A stretch of 62,090 bases of DNA. Origin: Lachnospiraceae bacterium AD3010 (GTDB lineage: Bacteria > Bacillota > Clostridia > Lachnospirales > Lachnospiraceae). The stretch spans positions 1-62,090 of the forward strand of contig JHWU01000021.1 in the NCBI GenBank assembly GCA_000622025.1, written 5' to 3'. Both the position numbers and the translations under genes were made by a program. Below are positions 7,920-17,248 of this stretch, one piece after another (positions within the stretch are counted from its first letter, which is position 1; every line of letters begins with the position of its first letter). The notes beneath the pieces are model-generated. The model did not search any database. It was not told where the DNA came from and worked only from the letters and a program-made list of their open reading frames with translations.

Positions 7920-9317
7920 TCACCTGGAGAGCGCTTTCCGGCTTTGTTCAGCGATCACACCGCTTTTGTCTAGACCCAGGTATTCAGTTATGTTCTTATA
8001 CTTCTGCTTAAGATCGGCAGCTTCTTTTTTCACAGAATCATATTTCATTTCAAGCTCAGATTCTTTCCTTTCCAGATTTTCAATATCAAGACTCACCTGT
8101 TTAAGCTCTGAAATATTTGGCTTTATCCCATACTCCCGGAGCTTATTCTTTGCACCGTCAAAGAGAGCAAGCTCCTCCTCGTGGTTCATGTAATACTTCT
8201 CCTTATCCCTGGAATTATTGTACTGCTGCTTGAAAGGAGCATTGTCCTTATACTGCTGTAGATAATACCGGATTTCCTTAAGATCCTTAAGCTCCTTTCC
8301 AATGGAAATAAGCTCTGACCTGATGACAGATCCCTCTCCGGATTTTCTTTCGATTTTCTCCTTAAGCTCTGTCAGATTCCCTGCCTCCGCATAGCTTGCT
8401 GCAGCAGTTTTTAGGTTCTGGATATCAGCCCAGTGTTTAAGACCCGGACTCTTTTTGAACTTGTCAATTGAAGTATCAATAAGCATAGACCTCGTGGCTG
8501 TCCTTTTAAGGATATCCTGGCTATGCGGCCGTATGGTTTTAGGTTTAATATCTGCAGCTTTTTCGCGTTCTCTGATCCTCCGTATTATTTCCTCTCTGGT
8601 ATATTTTTCCCCGAGACTTCTCTTACTTCCCCGTACAAATCGCCTATATCCGGGTGCCCGGAAGGAGATGTACTTATGTGCATCTTCTGAAAGACCATCA
8701 CCCTTTACTTCGTAGCCTTTTTTCCGCAAAACGGTAAGGAAATCCTCATAAGTGTCAGACTCCTTTATTGCAGAATCGATATCCTGACGGAGCTTCTCTT
8801 TCCAGGAATTTCCTTCCCTTAGAGCCTTCCATTCCAGATAGCTCTTTCCCTTGTTACGGCTGAACGGAATAACAGAAAGATCATGCTCTTTGCACAGTTC
8901 ATCACTGATACGCCTAAGTGCATAATAATTCCTCGTACACTCGTTATATTTCCTGTGGAGGATATTATCGGCGGCACAGAAAATAAGGTGGTTATGACAG
9001 TGTCCTTTATCCGTATGCGTAGCCACCACATAGGAGTAATCCCCTTTAAGAAAACGTTCAGCAAGCTCGGTTCCGATCCGGTGTGCTTCCTCTGCAGAAA
9101 CCTCTCCGGGGGAGAAGGACTGTATTACGTGATACGCAAGATTTTCATTCTTCCTTCCGGTCTTGGAAAGCGCAGATCTGAACTCAAAATCCGCAGATTC
9201 CATAGAGCATGAAAATGTGGAAACCAGCCTGAAACCATCCGTCTTTTCCGGATCACAGATATACTTTATTGATTTTCCAATGGTTGCTTTGATAGCATGC
9301 ATTCTTGTGTACGCCAT
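7920..9317 (-). CDS. mobA: MobA/VirD2-type (MOB-P-like) relaxase, copy 1
   Basis: A 465-residue mobilisation relaxase. The N-terminal half holds the HUH-type metal site: residues 101-110 read HTDKGHCHNH, with AYHVIQSFSPGE before it and the RFVRGSKRSLGEKYTREEI segment after the nuclease domain. The C-terminal 150 residues are coiled-coil-rich (ELKEKIERKSGEG through ESELEMKYDSVKKE). It would nick one oriT strand and pilot it during conjugative mobilisation. The gene overlaps mobC by 52 bases. A related copy lies at 29914-31323. No coupling protein or type IV secretion genes are in the window, so it would need a helper element. Confidence 0.9.
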   Translation of the reverse strand: MAYTRMHAIKATIGKSIKYICDPEKTDGFRLVSTFSCSMESADFEFRSALSKTGRKNENLAYHVIQSFSPGEVSAEEAHRIGTELAERFLKGDYSYVVATHTDKGHCHNHLIFCAADNILHRKYNECTRNYYALRRISDELCKEHDLSVIPFSRNKGKSYLEWKALREGNSWKEKLRQDIDSAIKESDTYEDFLTVLRKKGYEVKGDGLSEDAHKYISFRAPGYRRFVRGSKRSLGEKYTREEIIRRIREREKAADIKPKTIRPHSQDILKRTATRSMLIDTSIDKFKKSPGLKHWADIQNLKTAAASYAEAGNLTELKEKIERKSGEGSVIRSELISIGKELKDLKEIRYYLQQYKDNAPFKQQYNNSRDKEKYYMNHEEELALFDGAKNKLREYGIKPNISELKQVSLDIENLERKESELEMKYDSVKKEAADLKQKYKNITEYLGLDKSGVIAEQSRKALSR

Positions 9318-9607
9318 GTCTTCTCCATAAGATCCTTTATCTCTTTAATATCTTCCTCATAAGTATTTCCGGTTTTCTGGCATCTCCTCACGATCTGGTT
9401 CACGTTATTCCCTATCGCGCTTAGCTGCCGGCAGTACTCCTTAAGCCCGTCATAATTTACGTCAAACACATATCCGTAGATGATCAGCATCCGTATAAAA
9501 GCCGACCTGCTGGAAAGCCCTGAGAGCTTCCATTTTTCATCAAGAATGAACTTTTCATCATCCGATAAATACAGCAGTAATTTATTCTTTCTTGTCCTGT
9601 TCGCCCT
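9266..9607 (-). pseudogene. mobC: MobC-type accessory protein, copy 1, start codon lost
   Basis: The minus-strand frame 9607-9266 aligns along its whole length with the intact 113-residue copy at 31272-31613 (shared LSDDEKFILDEKWKLS and LIIYGYVFDVNYDGLKEY). At the position of Met1 this copy has AGG (9605-9607) instead of ATG. An in-frame TGA lies five codons upstream of that codon. The only ATG left (9488-9490) would give a 74-residue protein lacking the N-terminal DNA-binding part. A near-cognate ATC one codon upstream of the AGG, after GGAAAGG, might rescue some translation. The intact family member helps the relaxase at oriT. Confidence 0.7.
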
Positions 9608-9694
9608 GATCCTTTCCTTTCAGATTTTGATATTTTCAGCAGCAGAAAACCTGCGGAGTATATTTAAGTTCCGGTTAGGAACGGGGGGTTAGGG

Positions 9695-9747
9695 GGTGCT
9701 GCGTGCCAGTGGCACGCGTTTAGCACCGACCGAAGCGGAGCGGAGAC
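9695..9747 (+). repeat. Structured repeat, copy B (candidate oriT)
   Basis: Outer stem GGTGC/GCACC, inner stem GCGTGCC/GGCACGC (loop AGT), tail GACCGAAGCGGAGCGGAGAC. It sits 88 bases upstream of the mobC start position, where oriT of mobilisable elements usually lies. A further GGATGTG...CACATCC palindrome (9762-9781) and CTATGCTTG follow, as beside copy C. Confidence 0.8.
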
Positions 9748-9761
9748 CTCCCCTGTTTTAC

Positions 9762-9781
9762 GGATGTGTATATACACATCC
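9762..9781. repeat. Perfect 20-base palindrome
   Basis: GGATGTGTATATACACATCC is a perfect inverted repeat directly downstream of structured repeat B. The equivalent place next to copy C has GGATGTG-GGAA-CACATCC (31813-31830). In both cases ATGCTTG follows, so this is a conserved second hairpin of the presumed oriT region. Confidence 0.65.
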
Positions 9782-10148
9782 TATGCTTGATAATCTTCCG
9801 GGTATCCAAATGGGGGTTAGTGAGATCTAAAGGTTTTTCAGAAATCCGTAAAAAAGACAAAAAGAAAAACTGCCCAAAAATCTCCGGGATACCCTCCCGG
9901 TTTTTCGTAGCAGTTTTGGTGGATTCTTCATAGAGCATCCAAAAAGTTTTTTCAATCCGGATGCGTGACTATCATATATCAGTTATTCTTATAAATCAAC
10001 AGAAAAATGAGGAAGCAGATTTAATTCTCTATCGGATGGGAGGTTATCTTTGATTTATCGATGCCTGTCTGATAAAATAAACGGGAAGTAGATCCTTATG
10101 GTGAATGCCAACCATCGGTAAGATGCAGGAAAATCTTTTGGGGGATTT
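9782..10148. other. Intergenic region without a recognised gene
   Basis: About 370 bases of AT-rich sequence between the presumed oriT region and the cyclic-di-GMP operon. It holds no credible coding frame. A loose inverted pair GCATCC/GGATGC lies near 9937-9963. The promoter for the gene at 10149 is probably in the AT-rich part around 9970-10080, but no sharp -35/-10 pair was found. Confidence 0.4.
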
Positions 10149-13100
10149 ATGGCCAGATATCGCTACAGTGAATCGGACTTCAGACTGATCGAAAACAGCT
10201 GCATGGCATTTGGTGTCTATCAGTTCCTTGATCGGCGCGTAGTGACTGTGGCGCTTTCGGAGGGTCTGCTTGAACTTTTTGGCCTGCCGGACAGGGCAGA
10301 AGCTTATGCGCTCATGGATAACGATATGTACCGGGATGTACATCCGGATGATGTCGCCAGGATCGAGGATGCGGCGCTCCGATTTGCGACGGAGGGCGGC
10401 AGCTATGATGTCACGTATCGCACAAAAATCCGTGACGAGTACCATGTGATACACGCACATGGCAAACACACCTATCCCGACGCCGGTGTCAGACTGGCTG
10501 TTGTCTCCTATGCCGACGAGGGCGTCTTTTCCGAAGATCACAGGGGATCTTTCGACCGGGCATTACAGAACGAGTTCGAAAAAACCTTAAATAATCATAA
10601 GGGTCATTTTGATCCCATGACCGGACTTCCGGGACTGAATTATTTCTTTGAATTGGCGGAGACGGATCGCAGGGGGATGCTGGAACGGGGAGAGCAGCCT
10701 GTTGCACTGTATTTTGATTTCACCGGAATGAAGGGCTTCAATCTGCGCTATGGCTTCGCGGAAGGCGACAAGCTGATCCTGGCAATGTCAAGGGTCCTGA
10801 TACGGGCCTTTTCCGTTGAGAATTGCTGTCGTATCGGTGGCGACCGGTTCGCTGCGTATGACAAAGCGGAAGGCCTGGAAAACAAACTCAACAAAGTGAT
10901 CGCCGAGTGCAGGACGATCAACGAGGGGAAGAACCTCCCTGTCAGGATCGGAATCTACCAGATCCGCGCACAGGATGTCGGGATCGGCGTCGCCTGTGAC
11001 CGGGCCAAGATGGCCTGTGACAGAAACAGAGCGAGCTACTCCTCCGGATACAGCTATTTCAGCGACGAGATGCTCAAGGAAACGGAGCTTCATCGTTACA
11101 TCATAGAGAATCTTGACCGTGCGATCAGAGAGAACTGGATCCAGGTCTATTATCAGCCGATCATACGGGCAGCCAACGGCAGGGTTTGTGATGACGAGGC
11201 CCTGGCGCGCTGGATCGATCCCGAAAAAGGGTTCCTGTCCCCGGGGGAGTTCATTCCCATTCTGGAAGATGCCGGTCTGATCTATAAGCTGGATCTTTTT
11301 GTCACGGAACAGGTTCTTAGCAAGATGAAGAAGACTAAGGAACTTGGCCAATATGTGGTTCCCAGCTCTGTGAATATCTCACGCTCTGACTTTGAGTCCT
11401 GCGATATCGTGGAGGAAATCCGCAAGCGTGTCGATGAGGCGGGGATCGACAGGAGTATGCTGACCATTGAGATCACGGAGAGTGTGGTCGGCAACGATCT
11501 CACTTACATCCGTGAACAGGTGGAACGCTTCCATGATCTGGGCTTTAAGGTATGGATGGATGATTACGGGAGCGGTTATTCATCCCCGGATATCCTGCAG
11601 ACCATCCCTTTCGATACGATCAAGCTGGATATGCAGTTCATCCGTCAATATGAAAAGAATAAGACCAGCGGCATCATCATCAGCGGACTGGTCAAGATGG
11701 CCATCAGCCTCGGGATCGAAACGGTGGTGGAGGGTGTGGAAACTGAGGCACAGGTCGAGTTCCTCAAGGAGATCGGCTGTACCAAGCTGCAGGGCTTTTA
11801 CTATTCCAAACCGATCCCCATGTCTGATTTGCTGAAGCGTTATGAGGAAGGAGCTCAGATCGGCTTTGAAAACCCTGCAGAAACGGAGTACTATGCCACC
11901 ATCGGCAAGGTCAATCTGTACGATATCTCTCTTGCAGTGAATGAGGATCAGGCGCTGCAGAATTACTTCAACACGATGCCTATGGCGATCCTGGAGCTGG
12001 GAGAGAAGGAATTCGCCATCACGAGGAGCAATCAGTCCTACCGTCGGTACATGAAGGAACATCTGGGGATAGAGGATGTGAATGTCACGGCGCAGATCAG
12101 CGAGATGGAGTCGGGGCCGGCAGCCTCTCTTATGAAGAAAACGATCCAATGCGCCAGGGAGGGGCGTCAGGTACTTACGGATGAAGTGACGGCGGATGGC
12201 AATATCAGCCATCTGCTCATCCGTCGCGTCGCTGTCAACCCTGTCCAAAAGCGGGCAGCACTGATCGTTATCGTGCTCGGCATGACGGACGGGCAGCTTG
12301 CCGACAGTCTGACCTATGCGCATGTGGCGCAGGCGCTGTCGGCCGACTATATCGATCTTTACTATGTGAATCTGGATAATGAACACTATATCGAATACCT
12401 GCCCGATGCCGACAGCGGAGAAATGGCAGTAGAAAGGCGAGGAAAGGATTTCTTTGCCACGGTACTTGCAGATGCGGAAAAGTCTGTCTATGAGAGCGAT
12501 ATAGAGATGTACGTATCCTCATTTACCAGAGAGTATGTGACAAAGTCCATTGCGGAGCATGGTGCCTTTACGCTCACCTATCGGTGTATCACGGAAGGTA
12601 AGCCTGTCTACGTCCAGCTGAAGGCGATTCGCATCGGGACAGAGGGGAACCGCATCATCATCGGGATCAACAACGTGGATGTGCAGATTAAGCATAAGGA
12701 GGCTCTGGAGAGGATCAGAGAAGAGAGGCTCACCTATTCCCGGCTCAATGCGCTGATTGGGGATTATTACTTATTCTATACTGTGGATCCCGAGACCGGC
12801 AGCTACTACGAATACCATTCCTCGCAGAGAGCCGAAAGCCTTGGCGCCTCCCCTAAGGGAGAAGACTTCTTCGCAGATACCCTGGCGATCAACGAACATG
12901 TGATCTATCCCGATGACAGGGAATATTTCCGGGAGCATTTCAGCAGGCAGGCCATCCTTAATAAAGTCATGAACAACGAGATCTTTATGATGACATACCG
13001 CCTGCTGTTTGGAGATGAGCCCCGATACGTCAACCTGCGGATCGCTATGGTGACGGAAGACGGTACCAGACAACTGATCGTTGGCTTAAACGATGTGGAT

Positions 13101-13625
13101 GTCCAGATCCGGCGGGAACAGGAATATATTCACAACCTGTCTGCGGCGAGAGATCGTGCGAATATTGATGCCCAGACCGGAGTGAAGAACAGGCGGGCCT
13201 TTGTCTATATGGAGCAGCAGATGGATCAGCTGATCGAAAAGCACAGTGCCCCGGCTTTCTCTATCGTCACATTTGACATCGATCTGTCCGGTATGACCGG
13301 TTTGAGCGATCAGGAAAAATCGACACTCATCACGGAGCAATGCATGAAGATCTGCAGGATCTACCGTCACAGTCCGGTCTATCGTCTGAGCGAAACCGGC
13401 TTTGCCGTCATATCTCAAGGGGAAGATTATACAAAGATTGATCATCTGATGGAAAAGCTGGCAGAGGAGAATAAGAAGCTGCACGCCGCAGGGCTTCCCG
13501 CGATCCATAGCGGCATGGCGAGATATCAGAGTGAACGATCCACCGAGGATCTTTACCTTAAGGCAAAGGAGAACATGGAAATCCTTCATCAGAACGTGAT
13601 GAAGACAAGAGAGACAGACCCTTAA
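10149..13625 (+). CDS. PAS-GGDEF-EAL multidomain cyclic-di-GMP protein (1158 aa)
   Basis: Domains in order: PAS-like sensor (about 10-115), GGDEF-like domain with degenerate IGGDRF near residue 229, EAL domain (about 325-575) with intact DEALARW, VNISRSDF, ITESVVG, MDDYGSGYSS, TIKLDMQF and VVEGVETEAQ, then two PAS-like repeats (about 720-980, each ending in a V(N/L)VDVQI(K/R) segment), and a second degenerate GGDEF-like domain (LSETGF, about 1000-1150). The EAL half looks catalytically competent, while both GGDEF halves look inactive and may bind GTP or regulate. Predicted role: sensory phosphodiesterase. The next gene, 10 bases on, encodes a cyclase, so the pair probably sets a local cyclic-di-GMP level. 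Confidence 0.9.
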   Translation: MARYRYSESDFRLIENSCMAFGVYQFLDRRVVTVALSEGLLELFGLPDRAEAYALMDNDMYRDVHPDDVARIEDAALRFATEGGSYDVTYRTKIRDEYHVIHAHGKHTYPDAGVRLAVVSYADEGVFSEDHRGSFDRALQNEFEKTLNNHKGHFDPMTGLPGLNYFFELAETDRRGMLERGEQPVALYFDFTGMKGFNLRYGFAEGDKLILAMSRVLIRAFSVENCCRIGGDRFAAYDKAEGLENKLNKVIAECRTINEGKNLPVRIGIYQIRAQDVGIGVACDRAKMACDRNRASYSSGYSYFSDEMLKETELHRYIIENLDRAIRENWIQVYYQPIIRAANGRVCDDEALARWIDPEKGFLSPGEFIPILEDAGLIYKLDLFVTEQVLSKMKKTKELGQYVVPSSVNISRSDFESCDIVEEIRKRVDEAGIDRSMLTIEITESVVGNDLTYIREQVERFHDLGFKVWMDDYGSGYSSPDILQTIPFDTIKLDMQFIRQYEKNKTSGIIISGLVKMAISLGIETVVEGVETEAQVEFLKEIGCTKLQGFYYSKPIPMSDLLKRYEEGAQIGFENPAETEYYATIGKVNLYDISLAVNEDQALQNYFNTMPMAILELGEKEFAITRSNQSYRRYMKEHLGIEDVNVTAQISEMESGPAASLMKKTIQCAREGRQVLTDEVTADGNISHLLIRRVAVNPVQKRAALIVIVLGMTDGQLADSLTYAHVAQALSADYIDLYYVNLDNEHYIEYLPDADSGEMAVERRGKDFFATVLADAEKSVYESDIEMYVSSFTREYVTKSIAEHGAFTLTYRCITEGKPVYVQLKAIRIGTEGNRIIIGINNVDVQIKHKEALERIREERLTYSRLNALIGDYYLFYTVDPETGSYYEYHSSQRAESLGASPKGEDFFADTLAINEHVIYPDDREYFREHFSRQAILNKVMNNEIFMMTYRLLFGDEPRYVNLRIAMVTEDGTRQLIVGLNDVDVQIRREQEYIHNLSAARDRANIDAQTGVKNRRAFVYMEQQMDQLIEKHSAPAFSIVTFDIDLSGMTGLSDQEKSTLITEQCMKICRIYRHSPVYRLSETGFAVISQGEDYTKIDHLMEKLAEENKKLHAAGLPAIHSGMARYQSERSTEDLYLKAKENMEILHQNVMKTRETDP

Positions 13626-13635
13626 AGGAGCGGAT

Positions 13636-15396
13636 ATGAAACAGATACAGTTAGCTTTCAGGGATCAGGAGACGCTTGAAAAGGTTCTGGCGGAGTTGAG
13701 AACCTGTTATGACGAACATTCCTACCACGGAATGCTCCTTCACATCTATACCGAGGTGATCGAGCGGGAGCAGATCGAAAGGGCGCTTAAAAGGATCGAA
13801 GAGGTCCTGCCGGAGGCTCTCTATGTTGGCTGCTCCTCCAACGGAAATATCCAAAATGGCAACTTTCTTGGAGATTCCTTTCTATTGACCGGTACGTTCT
13901 TTGAGAAGGAGTCCACCAGAGTAAACATCCTGCAGTACCGGCTCACCGAAGAAACCCAGGAAGAGGTGTCACGCGCGCTGGTGCAGGCGGTGGATGAGAA
14001 TCCGTGGGTGAAGGGGGTGGAATTCCTGCTCACGATACGCGGAATGTCCTTAACTGGCCTGTGTGATGGAATATCAAAGGTCAGAAAGGATGTTCAGATC
14101 TTTGGGGGCGGCGCCTTCAGCGGAGATATCAATGCCAATGAGGCATGCGTCTTTTCCAAAGAAGGGGGTTATCAGGAGAAAGGAATCGTATTCGTGCTCA
14201 TGGGAGGCGAGGATCTCCATATCACGTCCTCCTATGTCTGCGGATGGAAGCCGCTTGGCTCCTTCCTCCGTATTACATCGGCGGAGAGATCGATCCTGAA
14301 GGAGCTTAACGGACAGCCCGCCTATGACACTTACTATAAATATCTCCATATTAAGAACGACAAGAACTTCTTCTATCACACGCTGGAATTCCCTTTTCTG
14401 TATCGGGACAAGGGGATCGACATTATGAGAGCCCCGACCGCCTGTACGCCTGAGGGATACCTTGTCATGACCTCGGACATGGTGCCGGATACCATGGCGA
14501 GACTTGCCTATGGGGATCCCTGGACGATACTGGAGTCCACCAAGGAATTTGCGGAGCTTTTATCTGGTTTCTCGCCCGAGTGCATCGCTGTTTTCTCATG
14601 TGCCGGAAGAAGAACCTTCTGGGGTAATGAGGGAGTGGGAAAGGAGACGGAGTTTTATCAGAAGCTGGCTCCAACCTCCGGGTTCTATACCTCCAGTGAG
14701 TTTATACGTCATGGGGAGTACGTGATCCAGCACAATGTGACGCAGGTTGTCGCAGCGTTCCGGGAGGGTGAGCCGGAGAAAATCGAACCGCTATTGATTC
14801 CCTCCGATGACAAATCATTTGAGGGCAAGGTGCCCATGGTCAGTCGTATGGCTGCGTTTATCAAGGTGACCATGGAGGAGCTTGAGGAAGCGAATGCCAG
14901 ATACAGCAGAATGGCTATTACAGACGGACTGACGGGTCTCTTAAACCGGGCGGAGATTCAGCGGATCATCACGGAAATGGTCGAGAGCCGTCTATTCGAA
15001 GACATTTATCTTATCATGATGGATCTTGACAATTTCAAGTATGTGAATGATCAGTACGGCCACAAGGAAGGCGATAATGTATTGATTCGCTTGTCGGGTA
15101 TGATGAGAGAGGTGGTCGTGGATCTGGGAGATAACTGCTTCTGCGGACGGTGGGGCGGTGAAGAATTCATGATCCTGGTCCATTCCATTGGAGAAAGCAA
15201 GGTACTCCGGCACGCCGAGCGAATCTGCAAAACCATGGAAAAAATCCGCTTTGAAAAAGCCGGCAGAGTCACCGTGAGTATCGGTGTGGTGAAGACCCTC
15301 CCCGATGAATCTGCGGATCAGGCATGCTCAAGAGTGGATGCAACACTCTATGAGGCGAAGAATAACGGAAAGAATCAGGTGGTGTTCCATCACTGA
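13636..15396 (+). CDS. FIST-domain diguanylate cyclase
   Basis: A 586-residue protein. The N-terminal about 385 residues match the FIST sensory domain (FIST_N with YVGCSSNGNIQNG and FGGGAFSGDINANEACVF; FIST_C ending in SGFYTSSEFIRHG), proposed to sense small ligands such as amino acids. Residues about 420-586 are an intact GGDEF domain: DGLTGLLNRAEI, MDLDNFKYVNDQYGHKEGD, active-site GRWGGEEF near 506 and VTVSIGV. The RxxD inhibitory site normally five residues before GGEEF is absent. Ribosome binding site AAAGGAG. Probably cotranscribed with the phosphodiesterase before it. Confidence 0.9.
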   Translation: MKQIQLAFRDQETLEKVLAELRTCYDEHSYHGMLLHIYTEVIEREQIERALKRIEEVLPEALYVGCSSNGNIQNGNFLGDSFLLTGTFFEKESTRVNILQYRLTEETQEEVSRALVQAVDENPWVKGVEFLLTIRGMSLTGLCDGISKVRKDVQIFGGGAFSGDINANEACVFSKEGGYQEKGIVFVLMGGEDLHITSSYVCGWKPLGSFLRITSAERSILKELNGQPAYDTYYKYLHIKNDKNFFYHTLEFPFLYRDKGIDIMRAPTACTPEGYLVMTSDMVPDTMARLAYGDPWTILESTKEFAELLSGFSPECIAVFSCAGRRTFWGNEGVGKETEFYQKLAPTSGFYTSSEFIRHGEYVIQHNVTQVVAAFREGEPEKIEPLLIPSDDKSFEGKVPMVSRMAAFIKVTMEELEEANARYSRMAITDGLTGLLNRAEIQRIITEMVESRLFEDIYLIMMDLDNFKYVNDQYGHKEGDNVLIRLSGMMREVVVDLGDNCFCGRWGGEEFMILVHSIGESKVLRHAERICKTMEKIRFEKAGRVTVSIGVVKTLPDESADQACSRVDATLYEAKNNGKNQVVFHH

Positions 15397-15502
15397 GGAG
15401 AGTATCATCATAGCGAGAAAACGCCAGTAAATTTATGGAGTTTGATATGAGTATATGCTAATATAATAATCGTAGATACTAATTTTAATGGAGGGAAAAA
15501 GC

Positions 15503-15754
15503 ATGATGGCAACAGCATCTGTTTATGAAGATACGGTGAGCTTATTAAAAACTCTTAGTGTAGACCAGCTTGAGGCCGTTCATTCTATTATTGTTGAACT
15601 TGCTGATGTAAACAAATGGAATAGCCCATTGAATATTACAACAGATGAACAGTTGTGGGATCATATTGATCATTCGCTGGCGCAGGCAAAAGCAGGAAAA
15701 GGGCGCGATGCTGATGAAGTGATCGATGATCTGATGCGGGAATTCGGTTCATGA
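15503..15754 (+). CDS. Antitoxin of a ParE/RelE-type module
   Basis: An 83-residue acidic protein starting MMATASVYEDTVSLLKTLSV, with a C-terminal segment GRDADEVIDDLMREFGS typical of the toxin-wrapping tail of type II antitoxins. It ends in an ATGA overlap with the toxin gene. The start at 15503 was chosen over an in-frame ATG at 15488 because that upstream ATG overlaps the GGAGGG which serves 15503. The DNA-binding fold is not certain; Phd-like or a small ribbon fold are possible. Confidence 0.75.
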   Translation: MMATASVYEDTVSLLKTLSVDQLEAVHSIIVELADVNKWNSPLNITTDEQLWDHIDHSLAQAKAGKGRDADEVIDDLMREFGS

Positions 15755-16071
15755 AGAAATTCAGAGTGATAGTTACTCCGGATGCGGAGAGTGAGTTGAG
15801 AGGATATTTGACTTATCTCCGTAGAGTCAAAAAGAATCCGCAGGCAGCAAAAAATGTCCTTAAAGATTTCACAGAGACAAAGAAAGCTTTGAGCTCGGTG
15901 GCAAAAAGTTTACCTGATCCGGAAAGCGAAAAATTAAGGGAAAGAGGTCTCAAAAGGATAAACTTTGAAAGGCATAATTACTTTTTGCTGTATTATATTG
16001 ATGAAAATGATGTAGTTTTCGTAACTGATGTTTTTCATGGCCTTGAAAACTTTGAGGAGAAATTAAGATAA
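15751..16071 (+). CDS. ParE/RelE-family toxin
   Basis: A 106-residue protein, MKKFRVIVTPDAESELRGYL at the N-terminus and YFLLYYIDENDVVFVTDVFH near the C-terminus, the arrangement of the RelE/ParE fold, where the last strands carry the HNYFLLYY segment and the C-terminal residues. RelE members cleave mRNA on the ribosome and ParE members poison gyrase; this sequence cannot decide between them. The four-base overlap with the upstream antitoxin fits a classic type II module. Confidence 0.8.
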   Translation: MKKFRVIVTPDAESELRGYLTYLRRVKKNPQAAKNVLKDFTETKKALSSVAKSLPDPESEKLRERGLKRINFERHNYFLLYYIDENDVVFVTDVFHGLENFEEKLR

Positions 16072-16145
16072 AGACGAGCGGCCATGATGAAGGTGCGGCT
16101 CCAATAATACAAATTCGGCGGCGGTTGTGTAGAAAACGTTGATGA

Positions 16146-16180
16146 GGCTCCTGCAGAAAACCTGTGGGAGCTTTTTATTT
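16146..16180 (+). terminator. Intrinsic terminator after the toxin-antitoxin pair
   Basis: Stem GGCTCCTGCAG/CTGTGGGAGCT (11 bp with wobbles), followed by TTTTATTTT. It separates the toxin gene from the Nudix gene. Confidence 0.75.
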
Positions 16181-16206
16181 TGAAAGGACATAACTGGAAA
16201 TATAAT

Positions 16207-16758
16207 ATGGAACTATTAGATATCTGCGATGAGCAGGGAAACCCGACAGGGGAAACAGTTGAACGGGATATAGCGCACAGGGATGGAATACTTCACAGAA
16301 CAGCCCATGTATGGATAGTAAGGAATAAAGAAAAGGGATTCGATATTCTGCTTCAGAAGCGCAGTATGGAAAAAGAATCATTTCCGGGTCTTTTTGATAC
16401 ATCATCTGCGGGGCATATTCCCGCGGGAGATGATCCGGTTACATCAGCACTTAGGGAACTGGAAGAGGAGCTGGGGATAAAAGCAGAAAAAGAAGATCTT
16501 TTATATGCGGGGATGTTCAGGATCAGGTATGAAAAGGAATTCCATGGACAGATATTTAAGGATAATGAAGTGACCAGGGTGTTTGTATACCGGAAAGCGG
16601 TGGAAGCGGGAAACCTTAAGCTCCAGAAAAGTGAAGTGGATGAGGTCAGATGGTTCGACCTGGAGGAGGTCCGGGAGGAAATTAAAACAAGCAGGGATCG
16701 TTTCTGCGTACCGTCAGATGGACTTGAACTATTGAGAGAGTATCTGATGAGGAAGTAA
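16207..16758 (+). CDS. Nudix hydrolase
   Basis: A 183-residue protein MELLDICDEQGNPTGETVER with a nearly canonical Nudix box: SSAGHIPAGDDPVTSALRELEEELG (GX5EX7REUXEEXGU, with Gly and REL-EE-G retained). The N-terminus and the C-terminal VDEVRWFDLEEV match IDI/YfcD-like Nudix proteins that act on isopentenyl or other diphosphates. Start at ATG 16207 rather than TTG 16180, which sits in the terminator T-run. Followed by its own terminator. Confidence 0.85.
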   Translation: MELLDICDEQGNPTGETVERDIAHRDGILHRTAHVWIVRNKEKGFDILLQKRSMEKESFPGLFDTSSAGHIPAGDDPVTSALRELEEELGIKAEKEDLLYAGMFRIRYEKEFHGQIFKDNEVTRVFVYRKAVEAGNLKLQKSEVDEVRWFDLEEVREEIKTSRDRFCVPSDGLELLREYLMRK

Positions 16759-16792
16759 ATCTTATAGACAAAATAAACAAATAAAGTTTAGG

Positions 16793-16830
16793 AAACTGTC
16801 ATAGATCCATGGGGTAATGGCAGTTTTTTT
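16793..16830 (+). terminator. Terminator of the Nudix gene
   Basis: Stem AAACTGTCAT/ATGGCAGTTT followed by a run of seven or more T. Confidence 0.8.
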
Positions 16831-16880
16831 GTACTTTTGTCCATACAATTCGGATTCCGAAGATATTTCTGTCAAAATAT

Positions 16881-16995
16881 ATTGCAAAACGTTTCGTTTT
16901 GCAATACGATGCCAAATGTTGGGTTATTACATAAGAAATAGAGTCGATCTGGTAGTAATTATTTATTTTTTTTGAAATTGAAACGAAACGTTTCG
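16881..16995. promoter_or_regulatory. Pair of AAACGTTTCG palindromic operator-like sites
   Basis: A perfect 11-bp inverted repeat ATTGCAAAACG-TTT-CGTTTTGCAAT (16881-16905) and a 12-base palindrome CGAAACGTTTCG (16984-16995) share the core AAACGTTTCGTTT in opposite orientation, about 100 bases apart. They lie in a 490-base AT-rich gap before the sigma-like gene. LacI-family or similar dimeric repressors bind such sites; this may control the integrative-element genes that follow. Confidence 0.5.
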
Positions 16996-17248
16996 CTCTG
17001 TAACATTTCGGGTTATAGCAGTATTTTCCAGGTTAAATCAGAGTAAATAGACAATTCTTAACGCGGAGGCAAGACGAAAAATATGATTTTTACGCCAACT
17101 TAAACGATTAAGACGAAAAACTGAATATTTTTGTGCAAATTGTACACCCAAATATGCCATAGTCGATGATTATAGGTTATATGTAGGGGCAAATCATAAG
17201 CCTTCCATAGCTTAGCTGATATGAGACTGAGTTAATGGAGGAAGAGCG

